Source: Caldalkalibacillus uzonensis (GTDB taxonomy: Bacteria; Bacillota; Bacilli; Caldalkalibacillales; Caldalkalibacillaceae). Taken from it: 64,000 bases of DNA. Shown piece after piece: positions 51,119 to 60,593 of this stretch. Numbering within the stretch: position 1 is the first letter of the stretch; every line of letters starts with the position of its first letter. A program made the position numbers and the translations under genes. The notes beneath the pieces were generated by a model that did no database searches, was not told where the DNA came from, and saw nothing but the letters and a program-made list of their open reading frames with translations. Location of the stretch: NCBI RefSeq assembly GCF_030814135.1, contig NZ_JAUSUQ010000004.1, positions 124,001-188,000 on the forward strand. The letters are read 5' to 3'.

Positions 51119-52339
51119 TTACTCCTCCACCTTAGTTACCTTAAACAACTGGCGCAAAACCAGAGTAGCCGCACCAATTACGCCAGCTTTTTCCCCTAAC
51201 AAACTGGGCACAATCTGCACTGACCGGGCAGGGACTTCCATCGCTCTCATCATAGCCGTTTGCACAAGGGGCTCAAACAGGATGTCACCTGCCTGGGCCA
51301 CGCCTCCTCCAATGACCACCTTCTCTGGATTGAGAATATTAATCAAATTGGCAACGCCAATCCCTAAATAGCGGCCTGTGTCTTCCATGATACGCAAGGA
51401 CAATTCGTCACCACGTTTAGCCTCTTCGTAAACCATCTTCGCCGTAATGTGCTCCAGATCCTCGCCAGCTCGATGGGTTAAACTCGTCAGCACCCCTCGT
51501 TTAATCTCTTTAATCGCTCTTTGGGCAATAGCAGGACCGGCTGCCATGACTTCCAGGCAGCCATAATTGCCGCAATTACAGCGCGGCCCGTCATCCACAA
51601 CGGTGGTATGCCCAATCTCTCCAGCGCTTTCACTGACACCGTGGTACACCTCATGATTAAAAACGATCCCTGCGCCGATCCCATAGCCCACGTTGAGCAT
51701 CACAAAATTGCCCACATCCTGACCATGACCAAACCAGCTTTCCCCCAGGGCCATGGCCCGCACATCATTGTCCACGTAGGTGGGAATTTCCAATTTCTCT
51801 TCAATCAATGCTTTGACAGGAACATCATGGAGATTAAAGTTGGGCGCAAAAACCGCTATGCCCTCCCGGCTGTTGACCAAACCGTGCATGCCGACACCAA
51901 TGCCGATCAGCTTTTCCTTGTCTACTTTAAACTGATTAACTACTTGTTCAATTGAGCGGATGATGAGGTCGATAATGCCGGGATAGTCCTCAGGTTTAAG
52001 CGGGATATAGACCTCTTGTAATATTTTTGCTTCCAAATCAGTGACAACGGTATGCACTTTGGATATGCCCACATCCACCCCGATGACGTAATAAGCCCTG
52101 GGGTTAATCTTCAGCTCAATCGCTTTTCTCCCACCCGATGAACTCATCCGGTCTCCTTCTACCACAATGCCGGTCTTAAGCAAATCACGGACCAGATTCG
52201 TCACCGTGGGAGGAGTCAGTTTGGTCATCTTGGCGATTTCTGCCCTTGAAATGGGCCCATGCTGACGGATGATATCTAAAATTAAGGTGCGATTAATTTT
52301 TTTCATCAGTTGAAAACTGCCGGTTACGATTTTATCCAT
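51119..52339 (-). CDS. ROK-family transcriptional repressor
   Basis: A 406-residue protein with an N-terminal winged helix (ISRAEIAKMTKLTPPTVTNL) and a ROK kinase-like domain. The nucleotide-site-like VIGVDVGISKVHTVVTDLEA, SAGEIGHTTVVDDGPRCNCG, zinc cluster CNCGNYGCLEV, and the ExGH-type His are kept. It is clearly distinct from XylR at the left end (only the common ROK pattern is shared). Start uncertain: ATG 52339, TTG 52345 or GTG 52348, with AAAAGGA upstream. It is placed between the M24-like gene and galE, so it may control the galactose and galactoside genes here. The effector is unknown, perhaps galactose. Confidence 0.87.
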   Translation of the reverse strand: MDKIVTGSFQLMKKINRTLILDIIRQHGPISRAEIAKMTKLTPPTVTNLVRDLLKTGIVVEGDRMSSSGGRKAIELKINPRAYYVIGVDVGISKVHTVVTDLEAKILQEVYIPLKPEDYPGIIDLIIRSIEQVVNQFKVDKEKLIGIGVGMHGLVNSREGIAVFAPNFNLHDVPVKALIEEKLEIPTYVDNDVRAMALGESWFGHGQDVGNFVMLNVGYGIGAGIVFNHEVYHGVSESAGEIGHTTVVDDGPRCNCGNYGCLEVMAAGPAIAQRAIKEIKRGVLTSLTHRAGEDLEHITAKMVYEEAKRGDELSLRIMEDTGRYLGIGVANLINILNPEKVVIGGGVAQAGDILFEPLVQTAMMRAMEVPARSVQIVPSLLGEKAGVIGAATLVLRQLFKVTKVEE

Positions 52340-52472
52340 CACCAACACCCAGTCCTTTTAAATTAATTTAATAAACAAATTATAACAGATGATTTTACAT
52401 CTGGTCTATTATCCCCTGGCCAAATGGGACATGTCAGTAAACTGGGTGCCTCTCGAAAAAAAGACTGCAGCA

Positions 52473-53459
52473 TTACTGTGCATAACCTTGTGGATGGGCT
52501 TGGTGCCATTTCCAAGCTGTTTCAATAATCACATCTAAATCTTGATACTTGGGATTCCATCCCAATTCTCTTTGGATACGTTCAGACGAAGCCACCAAAA
52601 CCGCTGGATCTCCAGCCCTTCTGGGAGCCGCTTCAGCTGGGATGGGATGGCCCGTCACCCGCCGTGCAGCTTCAATCACTTCCTTCACCGAGAAGCCTGT
52701 GCCGTTGCCCAAATTATAAGCGGTACTGGAACCTCCCTGCCGCAAATATTCCAGGGCCAGCCAGTGGGCGTTGGCCAAGTCCATCACATGAATGTAGTCC
52801 CGTATGCAGGTGCCGTCAGGGGTATTGTAGTCATCGCCAAAAATCTTGATCACTTCTCTCTGACCCAAGGCCACCTGTAAAATAATCGGAATCAGATGGG
52901 TTTCAGGATGATGATCTTCCCCTATTTTGCCCTCAGGGTGGGCACCTGCCGCATTAAAATAGCGCAGGCTGACCGATTTTAATCCATAAGCCTGATCACA
53001 CCAGTGCAGCATCCGTTCGATGGCCAGTTTTGTCTCCCCATAAGGATTGGCTGGTACCGTCGGATCATCTTCCCTGATCGGAATATGCTGTGGCTCTCCA
53101 TAAACAGCAGCCGTGGAAGAAAAAACAATCTTCTTCACGCCATGTTCAAGCATGCCTTTGACCAGGACATGAGTTCCGATCACATTGTTTTCATAATATT
53201 CCAGGGGTTTCTCTACACTCTCACCCACAAGGGAGTTGGCTGCAAAGTGAATCACCGCCTCAATTTCATGGTTTGTAAAAATCTGATGCAACAGGCTTTG
53301 GTCACGAAGATCCCCCTCGTAAAAAACACTGTCAGCAACAGCAGCCCGGTGTCCCTGGCGCAGATTATCCAGTACCACCACTTCTTCCCCGTGTGCCAAA
53401 AATTCCGCTACGGTATGACTGCCGATATACCCGGCTCCTCCCGTTATGAGAACGGCCAT
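52473..53459 (-). CDS. galE: UDP-glucose 4-epimerase
   Basis: A 328-residue extended short-chain dehydrogenase. NAD site VLITGGAGYIGSHTVAEFLA; catalytic Ser/Thr in VFSSTAAVYGEPQHIP and the Tyr-Lys pair in NPYGETKLAIERML; substrate region RYFNAAGAHPEGKIGEDHHP. It interconverts UDP-galactose and UDP-glucose to recycle the Leloir cofactor. It overlaps the galK end by 16 bases, with GAGGGGGAT upstream, and is the last gene of galT-galK-galE. Confidence 0.96.
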   Translation of the reverse strand: MAVLITGGAGYIGSHTVAEFLAHGEEVVVLDNLRQGHRAAVADSVFYEGDLRDQSLLHQIFTNHEIEAVIHFAANSLVGESVEKPLEYYENNVIGTHVLVKGMLEHGVKKIVFSSTAAVYGEPQHIPIREDDPTVPANPYGETKLAIERMLHWCDQAYGLKSVSLRYFNAAGAHPEGKIGEDHHPETHLIPIILQVALGQREVIKIFGDDYNTPDGTCIRDYIHVMDLANAHWLALEYLRQGGSSTAYNLGNGTGFSVKEVIEAARRVTGHPIPAEAAPRRAGDPAVLVASSERIQRELGWNPKYQDLDVIIETAWKWHQAHPQGYAQ

Positions 53460-54673
53460 AGGTCATCCCCCTCTTTGATTTCTCTTGCTCCTTCTCCAAT
53501 TGAGCAAATATAAAAGCTTGGTTCATAGCCGATGAGTTGCTGATATTTGGTTTTCACCTCGTGCTGAAAATCTTCCACTTGTTCCTCTGCAACCAAACTG
53601 ACGGTACAACCTCCAAATCCTGCCCCTGTCATGCGTGTGCCAATACATGCCGGATGCTGGCGGGCGATGTCGTACAGTGTGTCCAGTTCCCTGCCAGTTA
53701 CTTCATACAAATCCCGCAGCGATTCATGGGAGGCATACATCAGTTGCCCAAAAGCTTCGATTTGATTGTTTCTCAACAACTGTGCTGCTTCAAGAACCCG
53801 GTGGTTTTCTGAGACAACATGCTCTATGCGCTGCTTGACTTTCCCGCAGGGGATATACTTTTTGACTTGTTGCCATTGTTCAGGACTCAGTTCCCCCAGA
53901 GAGTTAAACTGTGGCAGATAGCGCTTGAGCATAGCCAAGCCTTGTTCACATTCGGCCCGGCGTTCATTGTATTTGGAATCAGCCAAACTGCGCCGCTTAT
54001 TGGTGTTGGTGATCACCAGCTTATAGCCCTCAATTTTAACCGGTACGTGTTCATACTCCAGCGTTTGGCAATTTAACAGAATGGCATGGTCTTTCTTCCC
54101 CATCGCAACGGCAAACTGATCCATGATGCCGCAGTTAACGCCGACAAATTGATTTTCTGCCTGTTGACACAGCATGGCTAATTTGACGGGATCGGCACTC
54201 TTTCCATTTAGCCAGGCTACGGCCAGAGCCGTCACCAATTCAATGGCCGCTGAGGAAGATAATCCGGCGCCATTCGGAATGTTACCGTAAAACAAAATGT
54301 CCAGGCCGCACAAGGGTTCCATCTCCTGTTGCAACAGATGGATGACACCCTTAGGATAATTGGCCCACTCATGTGCCGGGTCATAGACAAGATGATCTAA
54401 CTGAACTTCCACTTGTGTATCAAAGTTAAGAGAAGCAAGTCGTAGTGTAAGGTCACTTCTCTTACGAGCAATGGCCCACACCCCATAGGATAAGGCAGCC
54501 GGAAATACATACCCTCCATTATAATCTGTATGTTCGCCAATCAGATTGACCCGTCCTGGCGCAAAAAAAACGCGTGTATCCTCACCCGTCCCTCCAAACT
54601 GGTCCACAAACAACTGGATTAATTGTTGATGTGTCACTTCCTGTTCTGGGATCATTCTATTTTCCACAATCAT
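53444..54673 (-). CDS. galK: Galactokinase
   Basis: A 409-residue GHMP kinase. The signature FAPGRVNLIGEHTDYNGGYV is near residue 40, the ATP-binding GNIPNGAGLSSSAAIELVTA near 125, and the C-terminal GHMP motif RMTGAGFGGCTVSLV. It phosphorylates alpha-D-galactose at C1. Its ATG overlaps the galT stop (ATGA), behind AAGGAAGAGG, so translation is coupled. It is the middle gene of the Leloir operon. Confidence 0.96.
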   Translation of the reverse strand: MIVENRMIPEQEVTHQQLIQLFVDQFGGTGEDTRVFFAPGRVNLIGEHTDYNGGYVFPAALSYGVWAIARKRSDLTLRLASLNFDTQVEVQLDHLVYDPAHEWANYPKGVIHLLQQEMEPLCGLDILFYGNIPNGAGLSSSAAIELVTALAVAWLNGKSADPVKLAMLCQQAENQFVGVNCGIMDQFAVAMGKKDHAILLNCQTLEYEHVPVKIEGYKLVITNTNKRRSLADSKYNERRAECEQGLAMLKRYLPQFNSLGELSPEQWQQVKKYIPCGKVKQRIEHVVSENHRVLEAAQLLRNNQIEAFGQLMYASHESLRDLYEVTGRELDTLYDIARQHPACIGTRMTGAGFGGCTVSLVAEEQVEDFQHEVKTKYQQLIGYEPSFYICSIGEGAREIKEGDDLWPFS

Positions 54674-55650
54674 CCTCTTCCTTCTTTCTGTTTAAATCTG
54701 GCATATGCTTCTCTCAAATGTCCTGCTGTCTCCTCCACAGCCATGGGATTACACGGCGCCCATGCTCCCGTTTCAGAGGATGCATTAAATTTCAATTTAT
54801 CTTTAGCCCTTAACGGCGGATAAAACTCAATATGGAAGTGATAATAATCTTCATAATAGCCTCCATCCGTCGGCCGCTGGTGCAAGCACATCATATAGGG
54901 AAACAGACGGTCGAACAGCGTATCCATGGCACCCGTTGTATCTCTCAGGATCTGGGCCAGGCTCCTTTTTTCCTCTGAACTGAAGTCAGTCAAGGCCGTT
55001 TGATGACTTTTGCTGACAATAAACACGCCGTAAGGATAATCGGTAAAGAAGGGCAGATAGCACACAAAATGCTCATTTTCCATCACGATGCGCTGTTCAA
55101 ACTGCTGCTCTTCCCGGTTCATGTCGCAAATGAGGCAGCGTCCCGTCTGTTCGTGGTGTGCTTGGCATGCCTCAAGCTCTATCCGCAGTTTTAAAGGAAT
55201 ATACGGATAGCCGTAAATCTGGCCGTGAGGGTGAGGCATGGTCACGCCCACTTCTTCCCCCCGGTTTTCGAAGATCAACACATAGTCAATTTTGGGGTCA
55301 TTGCCTAATGCAGCAAACCGTTCCGTCCAAAGCTCAACCAGCTTGACAATGTGGTCTACGGAAAGTTCAGGCAAAGTCGTGGAATGTTCTGGTGAGTATA
55401 GGATGACCTCACATTTGCCATAAGCTTCCCTGACCTTATATAACCCTGTGCCTACATCATCCGGCTCGGGCGGGATTTGGGACAAGGCTGGAAAATCATT
55501 ATCATATTTTAAGACATCATAGTGATCCGGAACTTTGCCTGAGCCTGGACAAAAAGGACAATAATCCTTGGGCAGATGCGGACGGTGCTGGCGGTGAGAG
55601 GCCACCATGGTCCAGTCTCTGAGCAGTGGGTTGTAGCGCAACTCTGCCAT
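54670..55650 (-). CDS. galT: Galactose-1-phosphate uridylyltransferase, class I
   Basis: A 326-residue HIT-superfamily enzyme. Zinc ligands come from DYCPFCPGSG; the active-site HPH is in VTMPHPHGQIYGYPYIP (about 170), followed by RCLICDM. A C-terminal FHIEFYPPLR holds more conserved His/Glu. It exchanges UMP between UDP-glucose and galactose-1-phosphate. ATG 55650 has AAAGGGGTG upstream; the preceding GTG codon is less likely. It opens the galTKE operon, with an AT-rich upstream stretch (55668-55700) that may be an operator. It is unusual among Bacillus relatives in being the class I type with HPH; the typical Bacillus GalT is larger (class II). Confidence 0.95.
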   Translation of the reverse strand: MAELRYNPLLRDWTMVASHRQHRPHLPKDYCPFCPGSGKVPDHYDVLKYDNDFPALSQIPPEPDDVGTGLYKVREAYGKCEVILYSPEHSTTLPELSVDHIVKLVELWTERFAALGNDPKIDYVLIFENRGEEVGVTMPHPHGQIYGYPYIPLKLRIELEACQAHHEQTGRCLICDMNREEQQFEQRIVMENEHFVCYLPFFTDYPYGVFIVSKSHQTALTDFSSEEKRSLAQILRDTTGAMDTLFDRLFPYMMCLHQRPTDGGYYEDYYHFHIEFYPPLRAKDKLKFNASSETGAWAPCNPMAVEETAGHLREAYARFKQKEGRG

Positions 55651-55775
55651 CACGGCACCCCTTTCAGTCTAGTTATTTAATTTAATTAATTAATTTATGA
55701 TTTTATCTTACCGTAAAAATAGACAAATAGCAATCATGAATGAGGGAATAATAAATAGTTAATCCCCTGGCGGTC

Positions 55776-57080
55776 CTATTTAAACTCCGGCAACCAGTCA
55801 CCATGGGCTTCAATAAGGTCATCACATAATGAGACAATATCATCAATGGACAGCTCTGCTGAAGTATGAGGATCAAGTAGGGCAGCCTGATAGATATATT
55901 CTTTTTTCCGGTTCATAGCTGCTTCGATGGTTAACAGCTGTGTATTAATATTGGTCCGGTTTAAAGCGGCTAATTGTTCAGGCAATTCACCCACATAACA
56001 CGGTGTAACTCCACTTCGATCAGCCAAACAAGGAACCTCCACACAGGCTTTCTCAGGTAAATTACTGATTAATCCCCCACTGTTCAAAACATTGCCTCCA
56101 AACTTAAAAGGCTGGTCCGTCTCCATTGCATCCATAATATAAGAGGCATACTCAATGGAGCGCTCGTGTTCCAGTTTTTTGTTATTGACTATATCATCTC
56201 GCATTGTTTCCCAGTTTTTAATCTGCCGAATACAGCGACGGGGATATTCATCAAGGGGGATATTAAAACGCTCAATTAATTCAGGATACCGGCTTTTGAT
56301 AAAATACGGCAAATACTCGGCGTTATGCTCCGAAGATTCTGTTACGTAGTATCCGAAACGAAGCATCATCTCAAAACGCACCATATCATCATGTTTTTCC
56401 TTCTGTTTCTCGGCTGCCCTGCGCTTGATTTCAGGGTACAGATCCTCCCCTTTTCGCGTGATCTCCAACAGCCAGGCCATATGATTGATACCGGCAATCT
56501 TCCACTGAAGATGATCTGTTGGCATATTAAGAGATTTTAACAGTTTCTCAGCGCACACTTGAACACTGTGACAAAGTCCCACTGTTTTAGGATGGCCATA
56601 ACGGATCATGGTAGCAGTCAGGACTGCCATGGGATTGGTATAGTTGAGGAACCAGGCGTCAGGGCATACCTCTTCCATATCCCGGGCAAAGTCCAACATG
56701 ACCGGAATTGTTCTTAAACTTCTAAAGATACCTCCTATCCCCAATGTATCCCCAATTGTTTGGCGTAAGCCGTACTTTTTAGGCACTTCAAAGTCTATAA
56801 TCGTGCACGGGTCATATCCTCCAACTTGAATGGCGTTAATGACATACTTGGCTCCACGTAAGGCATCCTTCCGGTCAATATACGCTTTAATACTTACATT
56901 ACTGTTTAAGTTGGCTTTAAGATTATTCAGCATGCTTTCTGATTCTTTTAAACGTTGATGGTCGATATCAAACAAAGTAAACTCCGATCCCTCTAGACTA
57001 GGGACTAACATGCAATCACCTAAAATTCTTTTAGCAAAAATCGTGCTTCCAGCTCCTAAGAATGTAATTTTGGGCATCAT
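55776..57080 (-). CDS. melA: Alpha-galactosidase (MelA type), GH4
   Basis: A 434-residue NAD+- and Mn2+-dependent glycosidase. KITFLGAGSTIFAKRILGD is the nucleotide site; VINAIQVGGYDPCTIIDFEV, FLNYTNPMAVLTATMIRYGH and the metal-ligand motif VGLCHSVQVCAEKL follow. The CHSV form is that of alpha-galactosidases rather than phospho-glucosidases (CHGF/CDMP types). GINHMAWLLEI carries the next His. ATG 57080 (or 57077) has AAAGGAG six bases upstream; the longer frame to 57107 lacks a ribosome site. It is downstream of its own CUT1 importer, matching use of melibiose, raffinose or galactomannan fragments. An alpha-galacturonidase role is less likely. Confidence 0.88.
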   Translation of the reverse strand: MMPKITFLGAGSTIFAKRILGDCMLVPSLEGSEFTLFDIDHQRLKESESMLNNLKANLNSNVSIKAYIDRKDALRGAKYVINAIQVGGYDPCTIIDFEVPKKYGLRQTIGDTLGIGGIFRSLRTIPVMLDFARDMEEVCPDAWFLNYTNPMAVLTATMIRYGHPKTVGLCHSVQVCAEKLLKSLNMPTDHLQWKIAGINHMAWLLEITRKGEDLYPEIKRRAAEKQKEKHDDMVRFEMMLRFGYYVTESSEHNAEYLPYFIKSRYPELIERFNIPLDEYPRRCIRQIKNWETMRDDIVNNKKLEHERSIEYASYIMDAMETDQPFKFGGNVLNSGGLISNLPEKACVEVPCLADRSGVTPCYVGELPEQLAALNRTNINTQLLTIEAAMNRKKEYIYQAALLDPHTSAELSIDDIVSLCDDLIEAHGDWLPEFK

Positions 57081-57120
57081 CCATCTCTCCTTTATCATAT
57101 TTGTCAATATTTATCATGAC

Positions 57121-57960
57121 CTAACCCTTCATACCAGAACTGACAATCCCCTGTACAAAATAACGTTGAAAAATAAAGAATACAATAAGTATAGGGATAA
57201 TTGACATCAAGGTTAGACTCATTAAAATAGGCCAGTCAATGTAGTGTTCACCTCTGGCAATTGCCAAACCGAGTTGAACTGTGTACATGCTGCTATCAGA
57301 TACTACGATGAGTGGCCAGATCAAATCGTTCCAACGCCACATAAATGTAAATATGATAAGTACCGCAATAAGAGGTTTGACATTGGGTAGCACCACTTTC
57401 CAAAAGATCTTAAATTCACCTGCACCATCGATTCTAGCCGCTTCGATTAGTTCATTTGGAATGCTTAACATATATTGTCTTGCCAAAAAAAGTCCAAAAG
57501 CTTCTGCAGCACGAGGGATAATTAACCCGGCATATGAGTTGATCCAACCCAGTTCCTTAAGTATAAAAAAGTTTGGAACCATGATGATATGAATGGGAAT
57601 CATCAATGTGCTAAGCACTAATAAAAACAAAAGATTACGACCTTTAAAATGATATTTAGCAAATGCATACCCGGCTAGACAATTAATAAATACGGTCAGA
57701 ATAACTGCAAAAAATGCTACGATTAAGCTGTTCCCTACGTAGCCCATAAAAGGAACAACACTTAAGGAATAAGGAAAATTTTGCCAAACAATCTCTTTTG
57801 GGATGATGTTGAGCTCACCGGATACGGCTTCAGCCGGACTCTTTAAAGCGGTGGAAAGCATCCAAATGAACGGTAGAAGATATAATATAGATACAAAACA
57901 GAGAATTAGAAAAATAATCGTTGTCTTAAGGTCCATCTTTTGGTGTATCAAGTATCTCAT
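57121..57960 (-). CDS. CUT1 sugar ABC permease, MalG-like
   Basis: A 279-residue permease beginning MRYLIHQKMDLKTTIIFLIL, with six membrane segments and EAA loop LIEAARIDGAGEFKIFWKVV followed by LPNVKPLIAVLI. ATG 57960 overlaps the stop of the MalF-like gene (ATGA) and has GGGAGGG ten bases upstream; the longer frame to 57984 is less likely. With the next two genes it forms an importer, probably of alpha-galactosides, upstream of melA. The final residues IVSSGMKG are MalG-like. Confidence 0.9.
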   Translation of the reverse strand: MRYLIHQKMDLKTTIIFLILCFVSILYLLPFIWMLSTALKSPAEAVSGELNIIPKEIVWQNFPYSLSVVPFMGYVGNSLIVAFFAVILTVFINCLAGYAFAKYHFKGRNLLFLLVLSTLMIPIHIIMVPNFFILKELGWINSYAGLIIPRAAEAFGLFLARQYMLSIPNELIEAARIDGAGEFKIFWKVVLPNVKPLIAVLIIFTFMWRWNDLIWPLIVVSDSSMYTVQLGLAIARGEHYIDWPILMSLTLMSIIPILIVFFIFQRYFVQGIVSSGMKG

Positions 57961-58844
57961 GAGGTTTGTTCCCTCCCTAGCCATAACATCATGGCGCTAA
58001 AAGACATGATGATAAAGAAGAGAATCGTTCCCACCGTTGAACCGTATCCCATCTGGCCTTCTACAAAAGCCTTTTGATAAATATATTGAACTAATACAGT
58101 AGTTGAATAGCCGGGACCTCCGTTTGTCATCGTATAAATTAAGTCAAAAACCATAAAACCATTGATGACAGAGATGACAAGAACGAAAACCGTCGTATTT
58201 TTAAGTAATGGGAGCGTAATATACAAAAATTGTTTCCAGCTGTTGGCACCATCAATTTCAGCTGCTTCATAAATAGAATCCGGAATACTCTGAAGTCCTG
58301 CCAGGTAAATAACAAGGCAATAGCCTGTCTTGACCCAAATAGTCGTCATGATAATGGCTGGCATCGCCCAAGTGGTTGACGATAACCAGTTAAGTCCCGT
58401 TAAACCAATCGCATTAAGTCCGTAATTGATCAAACCGTAATTTGGGTTGAACATCCAGGACCAGATCAATCCAGTAGCAACTAAAGAAACGACAACCGGT
58501 GCAAAGAAAACCCCTCTAAAAAATGACCGGAGGGGGATCTTGCGGTTTAGCAAGACCGCTCCGGTTAAACCTAAAATCATACTAATGGGAACTGAGCCAG
58601 CAGTGTAATAAAAGGTATTTCCAAGTGCGGTCCAGAACACAACGTCTTTAAAAACGTTTACATAATTTTCGAGTCCTACAAATGTGATATCTCCGATAAT
58701 GGCCCAGTTGTGAAAACTAATGTAGAAGGTGAATATGATAGGAAAAATCATAAAAGTAAAGAATAAAATCAGATTGGGAGAGATAAAGAGATAGGGAGCT
58801 ATTTTAATTCGATTTTTTTGATACCAATTAATAAGGGTGGACAT
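57957..58844 (-). CDS. CUT1 sugar ABC permease, MalF-like
   Basis: A 295-residue permease with APYLFISPNLILFFTFMIFP as its first membrane segment, EAA loop IYEAAEIDGANSWKQFLYIT followed by LPLLKNTTVFV, and IYTMTNGGPGYSTTVLVQYI as a CUT1 MalF hallmark. TAGGAGGA precedes the ATG. It lies 33 bases after the binding-protein stop. This is the only importer of the window without a visible hairpin in that gap. Confidence 0.9.
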   Translation of the reverse strand: MSTLINWYQKNRIKIAPYLFISPNLILFFTFMIFPIIFTFYISFHNWAIIGDITFVGLENYVNVFKDVVFWTALGNTFYYTAGSVPISMILGLTGAVLLNRKIPLRSFFRGVFFAPVVVSLVATGLIWSWMFNPNYGLINYGLNAIGLTGLNWLSSTTWAMPAIIMTTIWVKTGYCLVIYLAGLQSIPDSIYEAAEIDGANSWKQFLYITLPLLKNTTVFVLVISVINGFMVFDLIYTMTNGGPGYSTTVLVQYIYQKAFVEGQMGYGSTVGTILFFIIMSFSAMMLWLGREQTS

Positions 58845-58877
58845 GATTGATCCTCCTAGAAACTCAGATAAAGGGTA

Positions 58878-60206
58878 TCAATGACTATCCAAAATCGTGT
58901 TAATCTTATCTGTTAAGGAGTTGGCAAATTCTTCGGGTGTTTTACCCATCACAAAGAGCTCCTCTAACTCTTCAGCCAACGCTTGGTTGATGCGAGCAAA
59001 ATTAGGGTGAGTCACCGTTTTGGCAAGCTCTTCCGGGACTGTTAAGGCCTGCTCAATAAAGAGCTCCATAAGTTCCGGGTTTTCCATGTTATAATGAATA
59101 GGTTCTTCAATATCTAATCTAGCTGGGATGAACAACCCATCCTCAACAAACGCTTTCATGTTCTCTTTGTCACCCATAAAAGCTACAAATTTTTTGGCGG
59201 CTTCAATATTTTTAGCATTGGAAGGGATGGCCAGTGCATTCCCACCCAGATCTGATGCAGCCTCTTCTCTCATGGTCATATATGTGACACCCCACTCATA
59301 TTGATCCATCTCTTCTTCATATCTTGGTATCATCCAATTTCCTGTTACAAGCATTCCGGCTGTACCCGTAGTAAATAGCAGGTTAAAATCGTCACTTCCA
59401 CGCATACTGTTTCCTGGAGACATATAATTGGTATACATATCCTGTAGGAAGGTAATGGCTTCAATTGCTTCAGGTGTTTGAAGATTGGCCTCACTCAGAT
59501 CATCGGTCAGTAAAGATGCCCCATTATGATATAAAAACGGAAGGGCACGGTAAGCACTTGATTCCACCCAGTTATAGGCAATCCCATACTCAGCTAAACC
59601 AGCATCTTGTATTTGACTAGCCACATCCAGAAACTCCTCCCAAGACCATGCTTCGTTTAAAGTGTCCGGGGGAGTAATACCTAATTCATCAAGGTATGTT
59701 TTGTTATAGAAGATTGCCAAGGTATCCGTATGATGAGGTAAACCATATATGCGGTCCTCCAATGTTACTGCTGACAAAAGACTAGGGTTAAAATTCTCTA
59801 ATTCATCTTCCATGATATCTGTGATATCCAACAGAGCGTTTTGGCTGGCATACTCTCCGATTCGTTGGTACTGTACCCGGAACACATCAGGAGCATCGTT
59901 CCCAGCTATACGAGTTCGCATTCGGGTATGGTATTCAGTACCGGAGGGAACCTGCTGGGCATTGACTTTAATATCGGGATGTTCAGCTTCAAAAGCCTCA
60001 ATCAACTTGTTAAACCCCTCTTCTTCTCCTCCTGCTGAGGCCCAGTACACAAATTCGATGGTCGTCTGTTTACTTTCTTCCATGCCATTTGAGCCATCAC
60101 CAGATGAATAACCGCTCTCTTTTTGGGCTGCACATCCCATAACAAGTGAACCTAGTAAAAGGACAATAAAAAGAGTGGTTAAAAAATGGCGATTACTTTT
60201 CATCAT
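58878..60206 (-). CDS. CUT1 extracellular solute-binding lipoprotein
   Basis: A 442-residue binding protein with signal SNRHFLTTLFIVLLLGSLV and lipobox LVMGCA. The mature part shows TIEFVYWASAGGEEEGFNKL, NDAPDVFRVQYQRIGEYASQ and GTAGMLVTGNWMIPRYEEEM. AAAGGAGG precedes ATG 60206 (second ATG directly after). It is the first gene of the importer-melA operon and is divergent from the YesM/YesN-like pair, which makes that pair the likely regulator. Ligand, by context: alpha-galactosides. Confidence 0.9.
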   Translation of the reverse strand: MMKSNRHFLTTLFIVLLLGSLVMGCAAQKESGYSSGDGSNGMEESKQTTIEFVYWASAGGEEEGFNKLIEAFEAEHPDIKVNAQQVPSGTEYHTRMRTRIAGNDAPDVFRVQYQRIGEYASQNALLDITDIMEDELENFNPSLLSAVTLEDRIYGLPHHTDTLAIFYNKTYLDELGITPPDTLNEAWSWEEFLDVASQIQDAGLAEYGIAYNWVESSAYRALPFLYHNGASLLTDDLSEANLQTPEAIEAITFLQDMYTNYMSPGNSMRGSDDFNLLFTTGTAGMLVTGNWMIPRYEEEMDQYEWGVTYMTMREEAASDLGGNALAIPSNAKNIEAAKKFVAFMGDKENMKAFVEDGLFIPARLDIEEPIHYNMENPELMELFIEQALTVPEELAKTVTHPNFARINQALAEELEELFVMGKTPEEFANSLTDKINTILDSH

Positions 60207-60593
60207 TCTCTATCCTCCTTTGGTTCATGTAATAAACTCAGAAGTTAAGCATGGTGTCCCATACATCCCCTCCTTTTCACTTTCGACTTTTTTAACTTAA
60301 TTTACTAAATTTTTAAAATGATGTTATACATCCTAATATACTTCCTGTCAAAACGGGAGATCATTCACTTAAATCATCCCTAAAAATAATTTGTTGCCAA
60401 ACTTCTTACTGCATAGTTATGAAGGTAGTGGATCCATTATTCCTCATAATTAATAAATTAAATTAAAAATATTTCTTCCAATTATACACTTTACGAATTT
60501 GGTATGATTACAATTGAAGAGAAAGTACTTTAAGCACATAAATATGTGGTTACTACCGATCACATTGTCATCGAGTAAAGTGAGGGACAGAAG
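60207..60593. promoter_or_regulatory. Divergent promoter region, melA importer versus two-component pair
   Basis: A 387-base AT-rich gap with no gene. It holds the 16-mer TAATAAATTAAATTAA at 60451-60466 (the reverse of the element before the GH42 gene) and a related TTAATTTACTAAATTTTTAA at about 60297-60316. Promoters on both strands must lie here, and a response-regulator site is expected, but none can be defined by eye. Confidence 0.4.

Noticed and set aside
50901-51371. Plus-strand frame of 156 codons across the M24-like/ROK gene junction
   Set aside because: Both minus-strand genes are well supported there and the plus frame lacks any recognisable feature.
55776-57080. GH4 enzyme as a 6-phospho-alpha-glucosidase or alpha-galacturonidase
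   Set aside because: The CHSV metal motif and an ABC importer (rather than a PTS) favour the MelA-type alpha-galactosidase.
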